The translations under genes and the position numbers were made by a program. 6,987 bases of DNA from Gammaproteobacteria bacterium (GTDB taxonomy: Bacteria; Pseudomonadota; Gammaproteobacteria; Eutrophobiales; Eutrophobiaceae), in contig QNEM01000111.1 of NCBI GenBank assembly GCA_003645215.1, forward strand, positions 1-6,987. The letters run 5' to 3'. The notes under the pieces were generated by a model. It searched no databases. It was given only the letters and a program-made list of their open reading frames with translations, and was not told where the DNA came from. Below are positions 1-5,748 of this stretch, piece after piece; position 1 is the stretch's first letter; every line of letters starts with the position of its first letter.

Positions 1-196
1 ACCTGCGCCGTAGCCTACCCGCACCGGTGCTGCTGAACCGCCCCGGAGCAGCCGACATTGCGCTCGACTCGCGCGATACCCCTTGAGCAATCCGCCTAGG
101 GAGCGCACCCACCTCGCGTAGGCGGGACGTTGGCGCGTTCGCAGACAGCTAACCGGCGGATTCCCTGGAAAGCCGCGATTACCAAGGCCTCCCTAG
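1..196. other. GC-rich stretch without a convincing gene
   Basis: By hand count about 131 of 196 bases are G or C, far above the AT-leaning DNA that follows the tRNA. One plus-strand frame is open from base 3 to a TGA at 84-86 (27 codons, ending in ALDSRDTP). It could be the tail of a gene starting outside the window, but this length is expected by chance in GC-rich DNA and I do not recognise the peptide. Bases 92-98 (CCGCCTA) are complementary to 119-125, and 89-96 (AATCCGCC) to 155-162; CTAGGGAG at 97-100 region recurs inverted as CTCCCTAG just before the tRNA. A structured RNA is therefore possible, but I found no match to the 4.5S RNA, 6S RNA, tmRNA or RNase P RNA core motifs on either strand. 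Confidence 0.35.
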
Positions 197-270
197 CGCG
201 CCCGACAGGATTCGAACCTGTGACCTTTGGTTTCGGAAACCAACACTCTATCCAACTGAGCTACGGGCGC
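197..270 (-). tRNA. tRNA-Arg (anticodon CCG)
   Basis: Read on the minus strand, this folds as a complete 74-base cloverleaf. The 7-bp acceptor stem pairs GCGCCCG with CGGGCGC and is followed by discriminator G. The D arm is GCTC/GAGT with AGTTGGATA in the loop. The anticodon stem TTGGT/ACCAA holds the loop TTCCGAA, giving anticodon CCG, which reads the Arg codon CGG. The T arm is ACAGG/CCTGT with the loop TTCGAAT. The 3' CCA is not encoded: the next bases on the minus strand are CTA, so CCA must be added after transcription. The gene points away from the cytochrome genes, and the GC-rich DNA begins directly at its 3' end, a classic place for element integration. Confidence 0.96.
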
Positions 271-287
271 TTGACTGGCTAAAACTG

Positions 288-306
288 CGAAAAGGGTACC
301 TTTTCG
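288..306. repeat. Short palindrome upstream of the tRNA
   Basis: CGAAAAGG (288-295) and CCTTTTCG (299-306) are perfect inverted complements around the three bases GTA, an 8-bp stem. It lies 17 bases upstream of the 5' end of tRNA-Arg, so it may be a protein-binding site or a weak terminator for an upstream transcript. There is no T-run on either side, so a canonical intrinsic terminator is not supported. The function is unknown. Confidence 0.45.
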
Positions 307-319
307 TCCTTCTGGCGTC

Positions 320-367
320 TATACCCAAACTACTTGGAAATCCAGGTTTCCGAGTAGTTTGGGTATA
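320..367. repeat. Long near-perfect inverted repeat (hairpin element)
   Basis: Two 21-base arms (320-340 and 347-367) are complementary at every position except one, which would be a G-U pair in RNA. They are separated by the six bases TCCAGG. The outer parts read TATACCCAAACTACT and its complement AGTAGTTTGGGTATA. Neither strand has a T-run directly after the stem, so it does not look like an intrinsic terminator. The form (long stem, tiny loop, non-coding gap between divergently read units) is that of a dispersed palindromic repeat. From memory, palindromes with a similar outer sequence occur in intergenic regions of other gammaproteobacteria; the number of copies in this genome cannot be seen here. 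Confidence 0.8.
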
Positions 368-374
368 TATGAAG

Positions 375-403
375 TTTTCTCGGGGAATAAGTGCAGGTAT
401 ACT
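375..403 (+). promoter_or_regulatory. Candidate sigma70 promoter for the membrane protein-cytochrome pair
   Basis: TATACT at 398-403 differs from the consensus -10 hexamer by one base. At 17 bases spacing, 375-380 reads TTTTCT, only 3 of 6 to the -35 consensus. Transcription would start near 410, leaving about 85 bases of AT-rich leader before the ATG at 495. It is the best hexamer pair I find between the hairpin and the first plus-strand gene. The weak -35 means it may need an activator or may not be the real promoter. Confidence 0.4.
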
Positions 404-494
404 ATTCCACGAAAACAAACTGTAACGAAACAGATAATAAATTCAATTTAAGATACTTCATTCTTTAAGCCCTTTTGTCACAGGAGAATAGAAA

Positions 495-608
495 ATGAGT
501 CAAGAACAAGATAAAGCATTTTTCAAAAATTTTACCATCGTCCTGATTGTCCTGGGCGTCCTCATGGGCACCTTCATGGTCCTGGGTGTAATGTTTGGTA
601 GTGGGTAG
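495..608 (+). CDS. Small single-span membrane protein (37 aa) upstream of cytochrome c5
   Basis: A 37-codon frame begins with ATG eight bases after AGGAG (482-486), a strong ribosome binding site, and ends at TAG. A short polar head (MSQEQDKAFFKNF) precedes one hydrophobic span, about residues 13-34, and the tail is only GSG. Two lysines before the span and none after it suggest the N terminus faces the cytoplasm. The head, with its DK-FF-NF pattern, resembles the N-terminal anchor of membrane-attached cytochrome c5 proteins in other gammaproteobacteria, as I remember them; here no haem domain is fused. The cytochrome c5 gene follows 63 bases later on the same strand with no terminator between, so the two are probably co-transcribed. 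Likely roles are a membrane partner of the cytochrome or a small subunit of a respiratory complex. Coding is well supported by the RBS and composition; the function is inferred. Confidence 0.75.
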   Translation: MSQEQDKAFFKNFTIVLIVLGVLMGTFMVLGVMFGSG

Positions 609-671
609 AATAATTCATGCTTTGAGCTGTTGCTCACTGGATAATAAAAAATAAATCGAGAGAAAAATAAT

Positions 672-1154
672 ATGATTTTAAGGAATTTTATACCTGCCAT
701 GATGGTTATTTTCATGAGCCTGGCTGGATTGACGGGGTGCGGGGATGAGGCACCAACAGACGATAGCGCTGCAGTCATGAAAAACACTGCACCGATTGCC
801 AAGGTACAAATACAGGGGGATGAACCTGAAGTTGCGCCAGCTAATGAAGAAAGTACTGCCATGGAAGCAGATACAGAAATGGCTGCCGCTGGAAGTGGTA
901 ACGTAGGCAAGAAGACTTATGATGGCATTTGCATAGCCTGTCACGGCTCAGGAATACCTGGTATTCCTCAACTAGGTGATGCGGCTGCCTGGGCACCAAG
1001 AATTGAACAGGGCAAGGACACACTCTATGAACATGCTATTACAGGCTATACAGGTGCTTCAGGTATGCCTATGCCTGCCAAGGGCGGAAATCCGAGTCTG
1101 AGTGATGATGATGTGAAGGCAGCGGTTGATTACATAATCACTAATAGCCAATAA
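672..1154 (+). CDS. Lipoprotein cytochrome c5 family protein
   Basis: This 160-residue protein is a small periplasmic electron carrier tethered to a membrane. A type II signal peptide (residues 1-22) ends in the lipobox LTGC, so Cys23 should be lipidated. Residues 24-78 form a low-complexity linker rich in Ala, Glu, Asp and Thr. The haem domain spans about 79-160: CIACH (87-91) gives the two thioether cysteines and the axial His91. The sixth ligand is probably Met134 in MPAKGG (Met132 is the alternative), matching the MPPKGG motif of the cytochrome c5 family. The C-terminal helix DDDVKAAVDYI is typical of class I cytochromes c. Purine-rich GAGAGA at 658-663 is an acceptable RBS. It follows the small membrane-protein gene and ends at a strong terminator. 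Redox partners are not shown by the sequence; terminal oxidases or denitrification enzymes are usual for the family. Confidence 0.93.
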   Translation: MILRNFIPAMMVIFMSLAGLTGCGDEAPTDDSAAVMKNTAPIAKVQIQGDEPEVAPANEESTAMEADTEMAAAGSGNVGKKTYDGICIACHGSGIPGIPQLGDAAAWAPRIEQGKDTLYEHAITGYTGASGMPMPAKGGNPSLSDDDVKAAVDYIITNSQ

Positions 1155-1174
1155 GGCCTGTTTCATTTCATAAC

Positions 1175-1202
1175 AAAAAAGGAGGCAAAAGCCTCCTTTT
1201 TT
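1175..1202. terminator. Bidirectional intrinsic terminator
   Basis: A perfect 6-bp GC-rich stem (GGAGGC, 1181-1186; GCCTCC, 1191-1196) closes an AAAA loop. It is flanked by six A on the left and six T on the right, so it can stop transcription on both strands. It sits 20 bases after the cytochrome stop codon and 30 bases beyond the stop codon of the convergent TRAP gene. Confidence 0.93.
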
Positions 1203-1232
1203 ATTTTAGGCATACGCTCAACCTGACTTAAC

Positions 1233-2333
1233 TCATTCCCCTAACGCCCTTTGATAGGCTTCATCAGATGTCTTGCTCCAGTCCTTGTAACTCTCACTGA
1301 ATGCCGTGTAGGCATCGTATACCCTCTTGAATTTGGCATCATTGGACGCCTCATCATCAAGCGTTACTTTAGTCAGGCGTTTCAGCTCTGCCAATACTTC
1401 AGGGGGAAACTCCAGTATTTCGATATTTTGTTTTGAGCGTAGCTCCTGCAAGGCCACATGATTATTGAATTCCATTTGTGCATAGATCCACTCACTCACG
1501 GCTGCTGCGGTTGTCTCAACCATCAATTGCAAATCATCTGGTAATTCCGCCCATGCCTGACTGTTAACCATCAGCTCGAACACTGTGCCTGGTTCATGCC
1601 AGCCCGGGAAATAGTAATATTTTGCTGCCCGATTCAGGCCGAGACGCATATCATGGAACGGTGCAACCCATTCCGTCGCGTCAATCGTGCCACGTTCCAG
1701 TGCGGTATAGACCTCACTGCCGGGTAACAAAACAGGGTTACCACCAGCACGCTTGAAGACCTTGCCACCCAGACCTGGAATACGCATGCGCAGGCCTTTG
1801 ATGTCCTCTAATGAATCAATCTTTTTATTAAACCAGCCACCCATTTGTACGCCAGTATTGCCCATCGGCATCGGTATCACGTTAAAAGGCGCATAGACTT
1901 CCTTCCATAACTCCAGACCACCGCCGTGATAAATCCAGGCGTTCATACCTTTGGCTGTCATACCGAAGGGGACTGATGAAAAAAATTGTGCCTCAGGGAC
2001 CTTGCCGGCCCAGTAATAGGGTGAGCCATGACCCATCTCCACAGTACCTTGTGAGACGGCATCAAATACCTGCAATGGTGGCACCAGCTCCCCGCCAGCA
2101 TAAACATGAATATCCAGTCGACCCTGACTCATGATCTTTATGTCTGCTGCAAATTTCTCGGCAGCTTCCTGGAACACGGGATAATTCGCTGGCCAGGTAG
2201 TTACCATTTTCCATTTGAATGTCTGCTGACTTGTTCCTGTCGTTGTTCCTGCTGTCTGTCCACTATCTGATCCACTACAGGCAGTTAACAAAAGACATAA
2301 CCCTATAAGGATCCCTTGAAATACTCTCAACAT
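1233..2333 (-). CDS. TRAP transporter solute-binding lipoprotein, TakP-like (DctP family)
   Basis: A 366-residue extracytoplasmic binding protein (P subunit) of a tripartite ATP-independent periplasmic transporter, which delivers an organic acid to a Na+-driven QM permease. The signal peptide ends in the lipobox LTAC, so Cys19 is the lipidated residue, and a Ser/Gly/Thr linker runs to about residue 38. The mature domain begins at WKMVTTWP. Family signatures include GELVPPLQVFDAV (81-93), GNTGVQMGGW (158-167), RMRIPGLGG (182-190) and DATEW (218-222). Gln163, Arg184, Glu221 and Trp222 sit at a constant offset of seven from residues I recall as binding the 2-oxoacid and Na+ in Rhodobacter TakP (Gln156, Arg177, Glu214, Trp215), so a small 2-oxoacid or related carboxylate is the likely ligand. 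No DctQ or DctM gene lies beside it. It follows uvrD by 54 AT-rich bases on the same strand, so it may have its own promoter there or be read through from uvrD. GGGA about eight bases before the ATG is a modest RBS. Confidence 0.92.
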   Translation of the reverse strand: MLRVFQGILIGLCLLLTACSGSDSGQTAGTTTGTSQQTFKWKMVTTWPANYPVFQEAAEKFAADIKIMSQGRLDIHVYAGGELVPPLQVFDAVSQGTVEMGHGSPYYWAGKVPEAQFFSSVPFGMTAKGMNAWIYHGGGLELWKEVYAPFNVIPMPMGNTGVQMGGWFNKKIDSLEDIKGLRMRIPGLGGKVFKRAGGNPVLLPGSEVYTALERGTIDATEWVAPFHDMRLGLNRAAKYYYFPGWHEPGTVFELMVNSQAWAELPDDLQLMVETTAAAVSEWIYAQMEFNNHVALQELRSKQNIEILEFPPEVLAELKRLTKVTLDDEASNDAKFKRVYDAYTAFSESYKDWSKTSDEAYQRALGE

Positions 2334-2387
2334 GCTCTTTTCCCGTTTATTCTTTGATTAATATTAATAATTCTTTAATGTTATTCT

Positions 2388-5300
2388 TCAGGCTGTTTCC
2401 AGATTCGCGTACTCTGCCACCAACCACTTGCTGCCTGCTTCTTCAAAATTTACCTGTACCCTGGTGGTCCCTCCTGAACCTTCCAGATTCAGAATAATCC
2501 CCTCACCAAATTTCGCATGGGACACACGTTGTCCTAATGTGTAAACACCACTGCTTGTATCATAACCTTCGCTGACAACACCACCTTGTCTTGTGCGGGC
2601 GAACATCGGTTCAGCAATCGATCCCCCCATGCGCACTTCATTGACTAACTCTTCAGGCAACTCACTGATGAATCGTGAGGGTTGCGGGTAATAATCCTGA
2701 CCATGCAAACGCCGATGCTGTGTATAAACCATCGTCAGTGCCTTTTCAGCACGGGTAATGCCCACATAGCAGAGACGCCTTTCTTCTTCTAACTGGGATA
2801 AATCTTCCATGCTGCGTTGATGTGGAAATAATCCTTCTTCCATCCCGATCAAATACACATTAGGAAACTCCAGGCCCTTGGCAGAATGTAGCGTCATTAA
2901 ATTCACACAGTCCGTATGTTCTCCTGCCTGTGTTTCGCCAGACTCAAGAGCAGCATGGGCAAGGAATGCCTGCAAGGGTTCCATGTCCTGCAACATTTCA
3001 TCCTCATCCGTATTAAATTCTCCCGCAGCATTGACCAGTTCTTCCATGTTTTCGATACGAGCCAGACCACGTTCACCTTTTTCTTTACGGTAATGATCGA
3101 TGAGACCACTGGCCTTAATCACATTATCCACTATTTCATCCAGAGGCAGGCCCTTGTTATGACCCATATGGGTGATCAACTGCATAAAGCCTTCCAGTGC
3201 ATTCAGGGCACGGGCACTGAGTAATTTGTCTGTCAAAATATTTTGTGCCGCTTGCCACAGTGAACATTTTTCCTGGCGAGAAATACTTCTGAGTTCTTCA
3301 ACAGTCCGCTGACCTATGCCTCTGGTTGGAGTATTTACAATACGTTCAAACGAGACATCATCATCCTGAAATGTAGAAAGACGAACATAAGCCAGGGCAT
3401 CTTTAATCTCAGCGCGTTCATAAAAACGCATACCGCCATAAACACGATAAGGAATACTGGCACGCATCAAACCTTCTTCAATAACACGCGACTGGGCACT
3501 GACACGATACAAAACAGCACTGTCATTATAATGACCCGTCTTGGCTTGCCAGCTTGAGATTTGCTCAACAACATAGCGGGCTTCATCATGTTCGTTATAG
3601 CCATTATATATAGCGATCTTCTCGCCACTGTCACCATCAGTCCATAATTCCTTGCCTAAACGTGAACTGTTATTAGTGATCAGTGCATTCGCGGCATTCA
3701 ATATATTCGCGGTCGAACGATAGTTTTGTTCAAGCTTGACCAGTAGAGGATCTGAAAAATCCTTTTTAAACTGCTGCATATTTTCAACACGTGCGCCTCT
3801 CCAACTGTAGATCGAATTATGTGTCACTACACCATTGGCAACAAAATTATGGGTGCGATCGACATTGATGTCATACACAAATGTGTCAGCTTTTTCATAC
3901 TTAATCTTCTCAATAACATCAAAGCTTCCATCACTGCTTGCCATTACCATACCTTGACGAATACTGAGTGCATTAATAAATGGTAAGGATACCTTTAGCA
4001 TATGTCCATTGAGCACCATCTTTGTATCCAGTGCTTTTCTAATCCGATTGGCAATATCCATGACTTCTCCGAAATCACTGCGCACTGTTTCAAATCTCCA
4101 GCTTTTAGATCCTTTCTTGGCCTGGCGTACGCTAAGACCCAGTGACTGCAAAGTATGCTTGTCATGTTCGTTGACCCCCACCATAGAAATACGGTGCATG
4201 GGATTACTTCCCCGACGATCCCCGCATAAGGTAATGACAACTGAACGCCGATTTGAGTTACGCGCCTGAGGCATGTGATGAGGTCTGTTCAAATCCAAAC
4301 CAACGTCTTCAAGCAACCGCTGGCCTGATGTTTCAGTATCTAGTGACTGAAATACTCTGCTTATATAATTAACATCATGAACAAGACCATTACGCGCTTT
4401 TCCCTTACGGGCTGTAAAAGGTAATGTCGGGAGTCCATATTTAAGTGAGGTGATCGTTTCATCAGCACGTGCTTCATTTTCACTGGCATGGGTTCGAATA
4501 ATCCATAATGCATCCGCATGTTCCTGTATTGACCGCTGCTTGAATCCAAGCTGCGGTTTGGCCCGACCTTTGGTATAAACCTGGGAAGTACCAAGCCGAT
4601 AACCTACTCCTGCCTTATACATCATGTATAAAAAATATGTTTGTGGTGTCTCGCCCAGACAATAGCCTGCAAAATGTGTGTGTTCTGGTGTACTTTTGAT
4701 TATTTTTCCGGAACGAAGATATAACTTTACCATCATGCCTTTACGCTGACGTTTGAAACAATCAGTGACTCTTGCAGGACGGAAATCACCGGCTCCAAAG
4801 CTTGATAACACCTGATCGTCAACGCTTATCTTGTGAATAGGTTTATATGAGCCATCCCCCATGGTGACCATGGTTCCTCTATCCAGGCATTGATCATCAT
4901 CCCCGACCGCAAACAGTGAACCCTTATCACCGACCAATAATCTCAACCAGGCATACTGCAGGGAGTTGGTGTCCTGAAATTCATCGACCAGCACAAAACG
5001 AAAACGATCACGATACTGATCCAGTATGCTTTTATTATCACGAAATAATTCATGCGCACGTAATAATAATTCTGCGAAGTCCACCACACCGGATCGATTA
5101 CAGACATCCTCATAGGCCTGGTAGATTCGAATCATCTGATGCAAGGTATGATCACCATGATCATCGATATGCTGTGGCCTTAGCCCATCATCTTTGCGTG
5201 CATTAATAAACCATTGCACTTCTCTTGGCGGGCAATTTGACTCATCTATTTCCATGGAGCGTAGCAGGCGGCGAATGGTGCGATATTGATCATCACTATC

Positions 5301-5642
5301 GAGGATGGTGAAGTTCTGAGGAAGACCCGCCTCTTGCCAATGCGCACGCAGGATACGGTGCGTCAGACCATGAAATGTTCCCACCCACATGCCCCCGGCG
5401 GGTGCATCCAATAAGGTTTCAATGCGTGAACGCATCTCGGCCGCCGCCTTGTTGGTAAAGGTTACTGCCAGGATGCCAAATGGACTGGATTGCTTGGTTT
5501 GTATATACCAGGCGATACGGTGTACCAGGACACGGGTTTTACCACTGCCGGCACCTGCCAGTACCATAATGTTTCCGGCAGGTGCAGCAACAGCTTCACG
5601 CTGAGATTCGTTGAGGGTATCTAAAACCAGAGAAACATCCAT
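2388..5642 (-). CDS. uvrD: DNA helicase II UvrD, with an in-frame intein
   Basis: Superfamily 1A 3'-5' DNA helicase of nucleotide excision and mismatch repair, acting in the cytoplasm. The precursor has 1084 residues; removing the 358-residue intein leaves 726, close to the 720 of E. coli UvrD. Motifs in order: Q motif near LNESQREAV (10-18), Walker A GAGSGKT (30-36, Lys35), Ia VTFTNKAAAEM (60-70), TFHG (89-92), Walker B DEFQD (220-224), motif III split as GDDDQ251/S610IYSWRG, IV LEQNYRST (637-644), V TLHSAKGLEF (917-926), VI EERRLCYVGITRA (953-965). The tail GQRVSHAKFGEG onward (1037-1083) is the Tudor-like C-terminal element. I chose the ATG at 5642 because MDVSLVLDTLN aligns with the E. 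coli start and puts Lys35, Asp220 and Gln251 at the same numbers. An in-frame ATG at 5672 would add ten residues; neither start has a good RBS. pmbA is divergent; the TRAP gene follows. Confidence 0.96.
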   Translation of the reverse strand: MDVSLVLDTLNESQREAVAAPAGNIMVLAGAGSGKTRVLVHRIAWYIQTKQSSPFGILAVTFTNKAAAEMRSRIETLLDAPAGGMWVGTFHGLTHRILRAHWQEAGLPQNFTILDSDDQYRTIRRLLRSMEIDESNCPPREVQWFINARKDDGLRPQHIDDHGDHTLHQMIRIYQAYEDVCNRSGVVDFAELLLRAHELFRDNKSILDQYRDRFRFVLVDEFQDTNSLQYAWLRLLVGDKGSLFAVGDDDQCLDRGTMVTMGDGSYKPIHKISVDDQVLSSFGAGDFRPARVTDCFKRQRKGMMVKLYLRSGKIIKSTPEHTHFAGYCLGETPQTYFLYMMYKAGVGYRLGTSQVYTKGRAKPQLGFKQRSIQEHADALWIIRTHASENEARADETITSLKYGLPTLPFTARKGKARNGLVHDVNYISRVFQSLDTETSGQRLLEDVGLDLNRPHHMPQARNSNRRSVVITLCGDRRGSNPMHRISMVGVNEHDKHTLQSLGLSVRQAKKGSKSWRFETVRSDFGEVMDIANRIRKALDTKMVLNGHMLKVSLPFINALSIRQGMVMASSDGSFDVIEKIKYEKADTFVYDINVDRTHNFVANGVVTHNSIYSWRGARVENMQQFKKDFSDPLLVKLEQNYRSTANILNAANALITNNSSRLGKELWTDGDSGEKIAIYNGYNEHDEARYVVEQISSWQAKTGHYNDSAVLYRVSAQSRVIEEGLMRASIPYRVYGGMRFYERAEIKDALAYVRLSTFQDDDVSFERIVNTPTRGIGQRTVEELRSISRQEKCSLWQAAQNILTDKLLSARALNALEGFMQLITHMGHNKGLPLDEIVDNVIKASGLIDHYRKEKGERGLARIENMEELVNAAGEFNTDEDEMLQDMEPLQAFLAHAALESGETQAGEHTDCVNLMTLHSAKGLEFPNVYLIGMEEGLFPHQRSMEDLSQLEEERRLCYVGITRAEKALTMVYTQHRRLHGQDYYPQPSRFISELPEELVNEVRMGGSIAEPMFARTRQGGVVSEGYDTSSGVYTLGQRVSHAKFGEGIILNLEGSGGTTRVQVNFEEAGSKWLVAEYANLETA
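3816..4889 (-). mobile_element. Intein in UvrD motif III (358 aa), with atypical central insert
   Basis: An in-frame insertion splits QSIYSWRG between Gln and Ser. It begins with Cys1 (helicase residue 252) and ends in His357-Asn358, followed by Ser +1, the layout of a class 1 self-splicing intein. Block A is CLDRGTMVTMGDG with a following VLS; block B is STPEHTHF (Thr67, His70); block F is VYDINVDRTHNF; block G is NGVVTHN. All catalytic positions are present, so splicing should work. Between the splicing halves lie roughly 235 residues, large enough for a homing nuclease. No LAGLIDADG or HNH motif is visible. Intein residues 84-155 have a pattern like GIY-YIG nucleases: Leu87-Tyr88, YRLG at 97-100, Arg109 or Arg119, and Glu144 in NEARADET. 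Residues 214-289 (including LCGDRRG and LGLSVR) could be a degraded LAGLIDADG-type half or a DNA-binding module. The intein call is near certain; the nuclease assignment is inference. Confidence 0.95.
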
Positions 5643-5748
5643 GGCGAAGGATTTTAACAAACCTTGAACCATTATGAATGTTAATATTCGTTTTTATTTT
5701 TCAGTAAGACCAAACCGAACCAAACACACAGGCAACGTAAATAAAAGA
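5643..5748. promoter_or_regulatory. Divergent intergenic region between uvrD and pmbA
   Basis: These 106 bases separate the two divergent genes and must hold both promoters, unless those lie inside the genes. The centre (about 5671-5702) is very AT-rich with T-tracts. I see no hexamer pair good enough to call and no perfect LexA box of the CTG-N10-CAG kind, although uvrD is LexA-controlled in E. coli. Confidence 0.4.

Noticed and set aside
1..196. Known structured RNA (4.5S, 6S, tmRNA, RNase P) or integron attC site beside the tRNA
   Set aside because: None of the conserved cores is present on either strand, and no paired RYYYAAC/GTTRRRY boxes were found.
320..367. Long hairpin as an intrinsic terminator of the tRNA or of an upstream transcript
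   Set aside because: No T-run follows the stem on either strand, and the stem is far longer than typical terminators.
500..910. Minus-strand open frame of 136 codons over the cytochrome region
   Set aside because: It is antisense to the lipoprotein cytochrome c5 and to the small membrane protein, both supported by motifs and RBS; its product looks like translated antisense.
2357..2368. Perfect 12-base palindrome ATTAATATTAAT before the TRAP gene, considered as an operator
   Set aside because: It is pure A/T in an AT-rich gap, where such palindromes arise easily, and it matches no operator I know.
3995..4594. Several short frames on both strands inside the intein (for example 4009-4269 plus, 4361-4594 minus), considered as a separate nested nuclease gene
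   Set aside because: The intein frame is continuous through the whole region and the other frames lack nuclease motifs or an RBS.
3816..4889. Classic LAGLIDADG or HNH homing endonuclease in the intein
   Set aside because: No double acidic LAGLIDADG motif and no paired HNH/Cys pattern is visible in the insert.
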